A stretch of 64,000 nucleotides of DNA from Myxococcus terminator_A. GTDB taxonomy: Bacteria > Myxococcota > Myxococcia > Myxococcales > Myxococcaceae. The notes beneath the pieces are model-generated. The model searched no databases. It saw only the letters and a program-made list of their open reading frames with translations, and was not told the origin of the DNA. The position numbers and the translations under genes were made by a program. Below, piece after piece: positions 1-7,245 of the stretch. The DNA lies in contig JBLZWL010000091.1 of NCBI GenBank assembly GCA_049194865.1, positions 1-64,000 of the forward strand. The letters are read 5' to 3'. Each line of letters begins with the position of its first letter. The stretch's first letter is position 1.

Positions 1-1275
1 ATGCTGACGTTCGCCTTCGGCGTCATCCGCGCGGGCGTGGGCTTCGGCCTGAAGCTCCTCCGGCTGCGCTCGTCGTCGGTCGGGACGCCCAAGATTCTCC
101 GCAACGTCATCGACTTCCTGCTCTACACGCTGGCGGCCGTTCCCATCTTCCAGACGCAGCTGGACCTGGACCTGACGGGACTCGTCGCCACGTCGGCGGT
201 GCTGTCGGTCGTCATCGGCCTGGCGCTCCAGGAGACGCTGGGCAACCTCTTCGCGGGCCTGTCGCTCCAGCTCGACAAGCCGTTCGAGGTGGGCGACTTC
301 ATCCGCATCGGCGAGCACACCGGACGCGTGGCGCAGGTCAACTGGCGCTCCATCCGCATCATGACGTTCCGCCGCGAGTTGGTGACGCTGCCCAACTCGA
401 TGGTGGCCAAGGAGCAGCTCAAGACCTTCTCCCAGGACCGGGAGCCGGTGGGCGTGGACACGCAGGTGCGGGCCTCCTACGACACGCCGCCCAACGTGAT
501 GAAGGCAGCCCTGCTCGACGTCGCGCGCGAGATTCCGCAAGTCCTGGTGGACCCCGCGCCCATCGCCCGCACGCTCGCGTTCGACGAGGCGTCCGTCCGC
601 TACATGCTCCGCTTCTTCGTGAACGACTTCTCGCTCGCGGACGCGGTGACGGCGGAGGTGCACACCCGGCTGTGGTACCGGCTGCGACGCGACGGCGTGG
701 AGGCGCCCGTGCCCCACCGCGTGCTGCGCATCCGCGAGGACGTGCCGAAGCCGGAGCTGCCCGCGCACACGGTGCTGAGCCTGCTGCGCGCGGTGGACCT
801 CTTCCAGCCGCTGGCGGACGCGGACCTGGAGCGACTGGGCCAGGAGGTCCACGTGCGGCGCTTCGGCCGGGACGAGCACGTCATCCAGGAGGGAGACGAC
901 GGCCGCACCTTCTACCTGGTGGCCTCCGGCAAGGTGAGCGTGCGCGCGGGCAAGACCCAGGCGGAGGTCGCCCAACTGGGCCGGGGCGACTACTTCGGGG
1001 AGATGTCGCTGCTCACCGGAGAGAAGCGCGCGGCCACCATCGTCGCGTTGGAGGACGCGCTGCTGCTCGAGGTGGACCGGCCGACCTTCGCGCGGCTGTT
1101 CGCCGAGCACCCGGGACTGGCCCGCCAGCTCTCCGCCATCCTGGCGCAGCGGCGCACCCAGCTCCGGGCCGTCGCGCAGGCCAGCGGCGCCAACACGGAC
1201 CCCATCCCCGCGGAAGTGGGACGGATCCTGAGCCGACTGCGCCAGATTTTCGGGCTCCACGCGTCGCACGAGTAG
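1..1275 (+). CDS. MscS-family channel with C-terminal cyclic-nucleotide-binding domain (5' end may be cut)
   Basis: This is an inner-membrane mechanosensitive-type channel with a regulatory cytoplasmic domain. Residues about 1-90 carry hydrophobic segments, including a glycine/alanine-rich pore-helix-like stretch near residues 60-90 that runs into the conserved MscS beta-domain entry DKPFEVGDFI. The soluble MscS region continues to about residue 240. Residues about 255-390 form a cNMP-binding fold, with GDYFGEMSLLTGEKRAAT as the phosphate-binding cassette including the conserved Arg. Such MscS-cNMP fusions are known and are thought to be nucleotide-gated or modulated. The frame opens at base 1 with an ATG, so more N-terminal membrane segments may lie upstream of the window. 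The gene stands alone; the next gene starts 168 bases later. The family call is secure; the ligand and ion selectivity cannot be read from the sequence. Confidence 0.85.
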   Translation: MLTFAFGVIRAGVGFGLKLLRLRSSSVGTPKILRNVIDFLLYTLAAVPIFQTQLDLDLTGLVATSAVLSVVIGLALQETLGNLFAGLSLQLDKPFEVGDFIRIGEHTGRVAQVNWRSIRIMTFRRELVTLPNSMVAKEQLKTFSQDREPVGVDTQVRASYDTPPNVMKAALLDVAREIPQVLVDPAPIARTLAFDEASVRYMLRFFVNDFSLADAVTAEVHTRLWYRLRRDGVEAPVPHRVLRIREDVPKPELPAHTVLSLLRAVDLFQPLADADLERLGQEVHVRRFGRDEHVIQEGDDGRTFYLVASGKVSVRAGKTQAEVAQLGRGDYFGEMSLLTGEKRAATIVALEDALLLEVDRPTFARLFAEHPGLARQLSAILAQRRTQLRAVAQASGANTDPIPAEVGRILSRLRQIFGLHASHE

Positions 1276-1399
1276 CCCCCGCCGACCCTCGCCCGAAGGG
1301 GCCCGTTGAGCCCCGGTTGGGCCCGCTCGCCCTACCTGCCAGGGCGTCCATTTTCCGGCGTCCGCGAGCCCCTCCCCGCCACAGGGAATGTCAGACCCC

Positions 1400-1431
1400 T
1401 CCGGTAGTATCTCCTCATTCTCGCTACCGGA
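1400..1431. promoter_or_regulatory. Inverted repeat abutting the RBS of the 1444 gene
   Basis: Arms TCCGGTAG (1400-1407) and CTACCGGA (1424-1431) are perfect complements separated by 16 bases. The second arm runs directly into the ribosome-binding sequence AAAGGAAG, 5 to 12 bases before the ATG at 1444. It could be an operator or an RNA hairpin close to the RBS. This is only a structural observation. Confidence 0.35.
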
Positions 1432-1443
1432 AAGGAAGTCGAC

Positions 1444-2124
1444 ATGACCACCCTTCGTGAGACCCCGTGCGTTTCCGTCAACCAGTTGGGCCAGTACCTC
1501 ACCGGAACGCCGTCCCTCCGCAAGCGCATCATCCACGGGCAGCGCAACCCCGTGGACCCGCAGTACCTGCGCTACCCCGCCGCCGCCCAGGCCATCACCG
1601 AGTACCTCTGCGAGGGCCGTGACGAGGTCATCCTCCGCTACCACCAGCGGCGCCTGCTCAACGCCCAGCCGGACTCGGACTTCGACGCGCACCGGCTGGC
1701 CCTGTGCGCGGAGGCCCTCCAGCGCTGCCTCCTCGCCGCGGAGGACCTGGCCTCGTGCGCCATCGCCAGTCCCGCGGAGCTGGACCCCGCTCCCCTGGAA
1801 GTCGCGGGAGTCGCCGTCAAGGTCCGGCCGGAGGTGCTGCTGCGCGGCGTCGATGCGCGCGGGCAGATGCGCTCGGGCGTGCTGAAGCTCTACTTCTCCA
1901 AGCACGCGCCGCTGGATGAGCGCGCCGGCCAGTACATCGCCACCGTGCTCCACCGCTTCGCCGAGGAGCGCCTGGAGCAGCGTGGCCCCGTGGACCCTCG
2001 ACTGGTGGGCGTGTTCGACGTGTTCGCCGGCCGGCTCTTCATGGCGCCCAAGTCCCAGCAGCGCCGGCTGAACGACGTCATGCTCGCGTGCGAGGAGATC
2101 GCGGGCTGCTGGAACCGGAACTGA
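1444..2124 (+). CDS. Unknown protein, 226 aa
   Basis: I do not recognise a named family. The start at 1444 is well supported by AAAGGAAG just upstream. The protein is soluble, with no signal peptide or membrane segment. The N-terminal third (to about residue 65) is basic. The middle is helical and rich in Ala and Leu with several Cys residues. Residues about 115-160 look like a beta-strand region ending in a conserved-looking SGVLKLYFSKHAPL. The pattern of a charged strand followed by a Gly-x-Leu-Lys strand vaguely recalls the core of PD-(D/E)XK-type nucleases, but I cannot identify a full catalytic set, so I do not assign it. The gene is monocistronic, with an inverted repeat before it and a hairpin after it. 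Confidence 0.75.
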   Translation: MTTLRETPCVSVNQLGQYLTGTPSLRKRIIHGQRNPVDPQYLRYPAAAQAITEYLCEGRDEVILRYHQRRLLNAQPDSDFDAHRLALCAEALQRCLLAAEDLASCAIASPAELDPAPLEVAGVAVKVRPEVLLRGVDARGQMRSGVLKLYFSKHAPLDERAGQYIATVLHRFAEERLEQRGPVDPRLVGVFDVFAGRLFMAPKSQQRRLNDVMLACEEIAGCWNRN

Positions 2125-2131
2125 CAGCCCG

Positions 2132-2167
2132 CCGGCCCCGCCCGTGCCCAGGTCGGCGCGGGGCCGG
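2132..2167 (+). terminator. Hairpin after the 1444 gene
   Basis: A perfect 10-bp stem, CCGGCCCCGC (2132-2141) with GCGGGGCCGG (2158-2167), with a 16-base loop, begins 7 bases after the TGA at 2124. The following bases TGTTCATTT are only weakly T-rich. It is a plausible transcription terminator. Confidence 0.5.
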
Positions 2168-2266
2168 TGTTCATTTCCGGGACGCGACTTCCCGCATCCG
2201 CGAACGTACTTGGGGGAAGCGCCCGTCACCCCCCTGGGAAGCCGGCGGTTTTCCTCGCGGGTGAAG

Positions 2267-2283
2267 CTGGCACGGCCTTCGCT
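2267..2283 (+). promoter_or_regulatory. Sigma54-like -24/-12 element
   Basis: CTGGCACGGCCTTCGCT keeps the full TGGCACG -24 box, exactly 10 bases between the GG and GC dinucleotides, and TCGC in place of TTGC at -12. It lies upstream of the permease ATG at 2296. A start site about 12 bases after the -12 box would fall almost on that ATG, which argues for a leaderless message or against the promoter. No enhancer-binding-protein site was identified. Confidence 0.35.
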
Positions 2284-2295
2284 TTGAGGGCCGCC

Positions 2296-4698
2296 ATGGA
2301 CTCGCTCCGCCAGGATTTCCGCTATGCGCTGCGCACGCTGAGGCATACCCCGGGCTTCACCATTGCCGCGGTGGTGACCCTCGCGCTGGCCATCGGCGCG
2401 AACACCGTCCTCTTCAGCGCCATCCACGCCATGCTGCTGCGGCCGCTCCCGTTCCAGGCGCCGGAGCAGCTGGTTCGCCTGTGGTGCAAGCAGGAAGTCA
2501 TCAGCACCGCCTCCCTGTCACCCCCGGAGCTGCTCGGTTGGCGGGAGCACGGCCGCGGCTTCACCGCGCTCGCGGGCTTCACTCGGCAGGACTTGAGCCG
2601 CACGGGTGGCGACACTCCCGAGCGGGTCCGCGCCGGCCGCGTCACCCCCAACTTCTTCAAGCTGCTGGGGGTCTCGCCCGTCCAGGGGCGAGACTTCCTG
2701 GACGAGGACGCGCAACCTCGCAACACCTCGAGCGTGGTGGTGGTGAGCCATGGCTTCTGGCGAAAGTCGCTCGGTGGCGCGGCGGACGCGGTGGGCTCGT
2801 CGTTGCAGTTGGACGGGCGCACCCACACGGTGGTGGGTATCCTGCCGGAGGGCTTCGCCTTCCCGGAGTTCGCCGAGGACGCGGACGTCTGGCAGCCCCA
2901 CTGGCTGGACCCGGAGGCCCACGGCAACCATTACATGCAGGTGGTGGGGCGGCTGGCGCCGGGCGTCACGCTGGACGCGGCGACGGAGGACCTGCAGCGG
3001 GTGGCCCTGGCCATCGCCCGGACGGACCCAGGTGAGAAGCCGCACAAGGTGACGACGGCGCTGTGGCAGCAGCACCTCACGTCCAGCAGCCGCCCGGTGC
3101 TGTGGACGCTTTGGGCAGCGGTGGGCTTCGTGCTCCTCATCGCCTGCGCGAACGTGGCCAACCTGCTCCTGGTACGGGCCTTGGGGAGGCAGCGGGACGG
3201 GGCCATCCGCGCCGCGCTCGGCGCCAGTCGGGGCCGCCGGATGCAGCAGGCGCTGGCGGAGAGCGTGCTCCTGGGCCTCTTCGGCGGCGCCCTGGGACTG
3301 CTGTTGGTGATGTGGGGCATGGAGCTGGTGCGCGCGCTGTTGCCCCAGTCGATGTTGCGCATGGCGCCCGTGGAGCTGAGTGTTCCGGCGCTGCTGTTCA
3401 GCCTCGCCCTCTCCGTGAGCGCCGGGCTCCTCTTCGGACTGGCGCCCGCGCTGCACACCGCCGGCATGGATGTGCTGCCGCTCTTGAAGCAGTCCGGAAG
3501 CGCGGTGGGCGCCCGCGCCAACCACCCCCTGCGCAACGCACTGGTGGTGGTGCAGCTGGCGCTGGCGCTGGTGCTGCTGGTGGGCACGGTGCTGATGGTG
3601 CAGACACTGCGCAACGTGCAGGCCGTGGACCTGGGGTTCGACGCGGAAGGTGTACTGAGCGCGCGGCTGTCACTGCCCGACGTGAAGTACGCCACACCCG
3701 ACCGGCTGCGAGGCTTCTACGGCGAGCTGCTGGAGCGCCTGCGCGCGCTGCCCGACACGGAAGCGGTGGGTCTGGTCAACGACGCGCCACTGGGAGGAAC
3801 CAACGCCAACGGCAGCTTCACCCTGGAGGGCGCGCCCGACCAGGACACCGACCGCTACCTCGCCGAGTACCGCGTGGCCTCTCCCGACTACTTCCGCGCC
3901 CTGCGCATCGCCGTGCGCCAGGGCCGGGAGTTCGGCCCCCAGGACTCCGAGAAGGGCGCCCCCACCCTCATCGTCAACGAGGCCTTCGTGCGCACGTTCC
4001 TGGAGGGCGGCGACGCCCTGGGGCGCAGGGTGCGGCTGGGCTGGAGCGACTCCGAGCCCTTTCGCGAAATCGTCGGCGTGGTGGCGGACGTGCGCCACGT
4101 CCGCCTGACGGAGGCCGCCACGCCCGAGGCCTACCTGCCGTACGAGCAGTACCCCCTGCAGACCATGTCCGTCCTGATGAGAACGCGCCGCGAGCCGTCG
4201 ACCCTGGTGGCCTCGGTGCGCCAGGAGCTGAAGGCCGTGGACGCCGAGCAGCCCATCTATGACCTGGCGCCCTTCGCGAGCCGGGTGGACCGCCAGCTCT
4301 CGCGCCCCATGGCCACCGCGCGCCTGCTGGCCGCCTTCGCGCTGCTCGCCGTCATCCTGGCGGGCGTGGGCGTCTACGGCGTCATGGCCTACGCGGTGGG
4401 GCAGCGCACCCGGGAGCTGGGCATCCGCCTGGCGTTGGGCGCTCATCCCCGCCAGGTGCTCGGACTGGTGATGCGCCAGGGCCTCCAGCTCACGGCGGTG
4501 GGCGTGGGCGCGGGGCTGCTGGCCGCCTTCGGCTGCATGAGGCTCCTGGCCACGCTGCTGTACGGTGTGAATGCAAACGAGCCGGGCGTCTTCCTGGGAG
4601 TTGCCGTGGTGCTGGGGGCGGTGTCGCTCCTGGCCACGTGGTTCCCCGCACTGCGCGCGAGCCGGGTGTCGCCGTCCGTGTCGCTGCGCTCGGAGTAG
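2296..4698 (+). CDS. ABC transporter permease, MacB/FtsX type (ADOP-like)
   Basis: An 800-residue inner-membrane permease. It begins with a short cytoplasmic stretch resembling those of duplicated orphan permeases (MDSLRQDFRYALRTL), then a first membrane helix ending in LAIGANTVLFS and a MacB-type periplasmic core domain. Next come an FtsX block of three helices near residues 275-420, a second periplasmic core domain, and a final FtsX block from about residue 670 to the C-terminus. The duplicated FtsX and MacB-core arrangement is typical of the ADOP family, common in Acidobacteria and myxobacteria. The ATG at 2296 is chosen because the family motif starts there and GAGGG precedes it; the open frame upstream lacks such features. 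No ATPase gene is adjacent, so its partner is unknown. Substrates could be lipoproteins, peptides or small molecules; the sequence does not say. Confidence 0.88.
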   Translation: MDSLRQDFRYALRTLRHTPGFTIAAVVTLALAIGANTVLFSAIHAMLLRPLPFQAPEQLVRLWCKQEVISTASLSPPELLGWREHGRGFTALAGFTRQDLSRTGGDTPERVRAGRVTPNFFKLLGVSPVQGRDFLDEDAQPRNTSSVVVVSHGFWRKSLGGAADAVGSSLQLDGRTHTVVGILPEGFAFPEFAEDADVWQPHWLDPEAHGNHYMQVVGRLAPGVTLDAATEDLQRVALAIARTDPGEKPHKVTTALWQQHLTSSSRPVLWTLWAAVGFVLLIACANVANLLLVRALGRQRDGAIRAALGASRGRRMQQALAESVLLGLFGGALGLLLVMWGMELVRALLPQSMLRMAPVELSVPALLFSLALSVSAGLLFGLAPALHTAGMDVLPLLKQSGSAVGARANHPLRNALVVVQLALALVLLVGTVLMVQTLRNVQAVDLGFDAEGVLSARLSLPDVKYATPDRLRGFYGELLERLRALPDTEAVGLVNDAPLGGTNANGSFTLEGAPDQDTDRYLAEYRVASPDYFRALRIAVRQGREFGPQDSEKGAPTLIVNEAFVRTFLEGGDALGRRVRLGWSDSEPFREIVGVVADVRHVRLTEAATPEAYLPYEQYPLQTMSVLMRTRREPSTLVASVRQELKAVDAEQPIYDLAPFASRVDRQLSRPMATARLLAAFALLAVILAGVGVYGVMAYAVGQRTRELGIRLALGAHPRQVLGLVMRQGLQLTAVGVGAGLLAAFGCMRLLATLLYGVNANEPGVFLGVAVVLGAVSLLATWFPALRASRVSPSVSLRSE

Positions 4699-4886
4699 CC
4701 CCGCCCTCCTGCTCGCTCTGGGACGGGGCGTCGCGGAACGCCCCTCCTCCCAGCGTCAGGCCCTCTCCGGGCGCATGGGGTGACTTCACCCCACCAACCC
4801 CTCATCGGGCGGCGGGGAGCGAACCAGCGAACGTCCCGGACGGTTGGCCCTTTGACGCTTGGCGATGGAAGGGTTTAAGAGTCCGC

Positions 4887-5750
4887 ATGCACTTCGACTG
4901 GACCTTTCTGGTTCGCGTGAGCGCGCTGGTGTTGCCCGCCATGCTGCTCATGGTTCTGCATGGCGCGACGGCGAACGCCGCGGAGACGAGCGCCCCGCTG
5001 GAGAAGCTGGCGAGCCGGCGCATCTTCTTCGGCCACCAGTCGGTGGGCGGCAACATCCTCGACGGAGTGAAGCAGATCCCCGCCTCCTCGCAGGGGCTGG
5101 CGCCGCGCGTGGTGGAGGTGAAGAACCCCACGGAGTCGCTGGCGCCCGGCACCCTGGCCCACGCCATGTTGGGACAGAACGAGAAGCCCGAATCCAAGAT
5201 CGCCGACTTCGAGCGGATGATGGACGCGGGGCTCGCGAAGTCGACGGACGTGGCCTTCTTCAAGTTCTGCTACATCGACTTCAACGGCGCCACGGACACG
5301 CGCGCGCTGTTCGAGAAGTACCGCGTCTCGATGGAAGGCCTGAAGGCGCGCCACCCGGGCACCACGTTCGTCCACGTCACCGCGCCGCTCACCACGGTGC
5401 AGCGGGGCGCCAAGGCGTGGCTGAAGGAGCTGCTCGGCCGTCCGGTGTGGGGCATCGCCGAGAACGTGCAGCGCGAGACGTTCAACGAGCTGATGCGCAA
5501 GGCCTACGGCGGCAAGGAGCCCCTCTTCGACCTGGCGCGGCTGGAGTCCACCGCGCCCGACGGCACGCGGGAGACCTACGAGCTGAACGGGCAGACGTGG
5601 CCGGCGATGGTGCCGGGCTATTCGGACGACGGCGGCCACCTGAATGCGACGGCGCAGGCGCGACTGGCGAAGGAGCTGCTCAACTTCCTGGCGGGCCTGC
5701 CCGCGCCCGTCGTGCAGCCTCCCATCCCCGCTGTCCAATCCACGCCGTGA
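4887..5750 (+). CDS. Secreted SGNH-like hydrolase, first gene of the acyl/amide block
   Basis: 287 aa with an N-terminal signal-like hydrophobic stretch (about residues 8-30) ending in ANAAETSA, so it is probably exported. The mature part starts with RIFFGHQSVGGNIL, where the Ser in GHQSVG sits where SGNH/GDSL esterases place their nucleophile. Near the C-terminus is YSDDGGHLNATAQ, matching the D-x-x-H block of that superfamily. It is likely an esterase or acyl transferase-like enzyme acting on a carbohydrate or lipid in the envelope. The stop is followed one base later by the ATG of the next acyltransferase, indicating one transcription unit. The start at 4887 is the first that exposes the signal peptide; no strong RBS is visible. 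SGNH proteins often travel with polysaccharide acetylation genes, which fits the next two genes. Confidence 0.7.
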   Translation: MHFDWTFLVRVSALVLPAMLLMVLHGATANAAETSAPLEKLASRRIFFGHQSVGGNILDGVKQIPASSQGLAPRVVEVKNPTESLAPGTLAHAMLGQNEKPESKIADFERMMDAGLAKSTDVAFFKFCYIDFNGATDTRALFEKYRVSMEGLKARHPGTTFVHVTAPLTTVQRGAKAWLKELLGRPVWGIAENVQRETFNELMRKAYGGKEPLFDLARLESTAPDGTRETYELNGQTWPAMVPGYSDDGGHLNATAQARLAKELLNFLAGLPAPVVQPPIPAVQSTP

Positions 5751-5751
5751 C

Positions 5752-6300
5752 ATGACGCCGTTACGCCAATCACTGTCGCGCGAGCTCGGGGGCCTCCTGT
5801 CCCGCCTGAAGTTGAGGCGATGTCAGGAGGTGGGGGACTCGGTAACGGTGCTGGGCCGCGTGTGGATTCACGGCGCGGGCCGCGTGCACGTGGGCTCCCG
5901 CGTGGTGCTGGACGGACGGATGGCGCCCATCGAGCTGCACGCCATGTCCAGCGACAGCCTCATCATCCTGGGAGACGACGTCACCATCGAAGGTGGCGCC
6001 TCCCTGGAGGCGCTGAGCTCCATCACCGTGGGACAGGGCGCGCGGCTGGGGGCCTTCATCAAGGCGATGGACAACCAGCACCATCCGCTCAGGGGCAACC
6101 GCCACGAGCGGCCTCCATCGGTGCCGATGGTCATCGCGGAGGGGGTGACGGTGGGCAGCCGCGCCATCCTCCTGCCGGGCGCGCAGCTCCAGAAGGGCTG
6201 CACCGTGGCGCCGGGCACCGTCATCTCGCGCAAGATTCCCGCGGGGGTGACGGTGGGCGGCGCGCCTGCCCGGGTGTTGCGCAGGGAGGTGACGGGATGA
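5752..6300 (+). CDS. Hexapeptide-repeat (left-handed beta-helix) acyltransferase 1
   Basis: 182 aa. Imperfect hexapeptide turns (V-x-x-G-x-R type) run through most of the protein. A loop near residues 100-120 carries AMDNQHHPL, followed by the late coils VIAEGVTVGSRAILLPGA and the C-terminal GGAPARVLRR, which is characteristic of WbbJ/maltose-type O-acetyltransferases. The His in the loop is the likely general base. Such enzymes transfer an acetyl (or other acyl) group from CoA, or sometimes from a carrier protein, to a sugar hydroxyl or amine. It starts one base after the SGNH gene and its TGA overlaps the next ATG (ATGA at 6297), so the two acyltransferases are translationally coupled. The donor could be acetyl-CoA or the acyl-ACP encoded downstream. 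Confidence 0.83.
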   Translation: MTPLRQSLSRELGGLLSRLKLRRCQEVGDSVTVLGRVWIHGAGRVHVGSRVVLDGRMAPIELHAMSSDSLIILGDDVTIEGGASLEALSSITVGQGARLGAFIKAMDNQHHPLRGNRHERPPSVPMVIAEGVTVGSRAILLPGAQLQKGCTVAPGTVISRKIPAGVTVGGAPARVLRREVTG

Positions 6301-6887
6301 CGTCGCGAATGCCGTTCGTCCGAGTGCCCGCCGTGCTGGCCCAACTGGAAGCGCTGCGCAAGTCCGTGGAGCCCCGGGCCCAGCGCGCGGTGGCCATGGT
6401 GCGCGCCCGCTGGCTGTTCCGCGACGTCCAGTCGCTGGGGCACAACGTGGCCGCCTACGGGCCGCTCTCCGTGCACAACGCGGGGGAGATGGTGCTGGGA
6501 GACAGGCTCACCTTCGTGGGCGGAATGCTGCCCAGCTCGCTCGTGTGCCATGCGGGCGCGCTGCTCACCATCGGCGAGGAGACCCAGTTCAACTATGGCG
6601 TCTCCCTGGAGGCCTGGAAGTCGGTGAGCGTGGGAGCCCGGTGCATGTTCGCGTCGTTCGTCCGGCTCGGAGACCGGGACGGCCACCACACCGCGCCCAT
6701 CGTCATCGAGGACGACGTCTGGGTGGCCCACGGCGCCATCATCATGCCCGGGGTCCGCGTGGGGACGCGCTCGGTGGTCGCCGCCGGCAGCATCGTCACC
6801 CAGGACGTGCCGCCCGACACCCTGGCCATGGGCAACCCCGCACGCAACATGAGCCTGGAGCTGGTTGCTCGCGACACAGGCAGCTGA
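6297..6887 (+). CDS. Hexapeptide-repeat acyltransferase 2
   Basis: 196 aa, a paralogue of the preceding acyltransferase with a longer helical N-terminus (about residues 1-45). Beta-helix coils start near residue 50. The conserved loop contains RLGDRDGHHTAP, whose HH pair is the probable catalytic base. It is followed by IVIEDDVWVAHGAIIMPG and the closing MGNPARN, the standard end of this family. The ATGA overlap with the upstream gene supports coupled translation and possibly a heteromeric or sequential pair. Two different acyltransferases next to an ACP suggest two acylation steps on one product, or one acetylation and one carrier-linked transfer. The substrate cannot be inferred. A 90-base gap precedes the ACP gene. 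Confidence 0.83.
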   Translation: MTSRMPFVRVPAVLAQLEALRKSVEPRAQRAVAMVRARWLFRDVQSLGHNVAAYGPLSVHNAGEMVLGDRLTFVGGMLPSSLVCHAGALLTIGEETQFNYGVSLEAWKSVSVGARCMFASFVRLGDRDGHHTAPIVIEDDVWVAHGAIIMPGVRVGTRSVVAAGSIVTQDVPPDTLAMGNPARNMSLELVARDTGS

Positions 6888-6977
6888 GCGCCTCAATCCT
6901 TTGTTCCGGGTGCGTCTTCTTCACGCCCGGATTGTTTCCGAACCCATCCACCGTTTTTCCAGACAGGACGTCCTACC

Positions 6978-7232
6978 GTGAGCATTCGTGAACGCATTCG
7001 TACCTTCATCGTCGACACGTTCTTCGTGGACGAGTTCGGCGACGACGACTCCTTCCTGCGCAAGGGCCTCATCGACTCCACGGGGATGATGGAGCTGGTG
7101 GCGTTCCTGGAGCAGGACTTCGGCATCAAGCTGGAGGACAAGGAGCTGGTGCCGGAGAACCTGGACTCGCTCACGCGCGTGGTCGCCTTCGTCGAGCGCA
7201 AGCAGCAGCAGCGCCTGCCCCAAGCAGGCTGA
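6978..7232 (+). CDS. Acyl carrier protein
   Basis: 84 aa, acidic and helical, with the phosphopantetheine attachment site in GLIDSTGMMELVAF: the Ser of the D-S motif is modified by a phosphopantetheinyl transferase. Most ACPs have D-S-L; this one has D-S-T, a subgroup often found beside stand-alone adenylating enzymes rather than fatty-acid synthesis. The GTG at 6978 is used because family alignment begins at SIRERIRTF; the RBS is weak. It lies between the acyltransferases and asnB (13-base gap), so it probably carries an acyl or aminoacyl intermediate loaded by the AMP ligase at 9219. It is too divergent in context to be the housekeeping acpP. Confidence 0.85.
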   Translation: MSIRERIRTFIVDTFFVDEFGDDDSFLRKGLIDSTGMMELVAFLEQDFGIKLEDKELVPENLDSLTRVVAFVERKQQQRLPQAG

Positions 7233-7245
7233 GAGCGAGCGCGCC

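Noticed and set aside
5644..5751. Upstream extension of the first hexapeptide acyltransferase
   Set aside because: It overlaps the end of the SGNH gene out of frame and is Arg-rich; the ATG at 5752 one base after the stop is the natural start.
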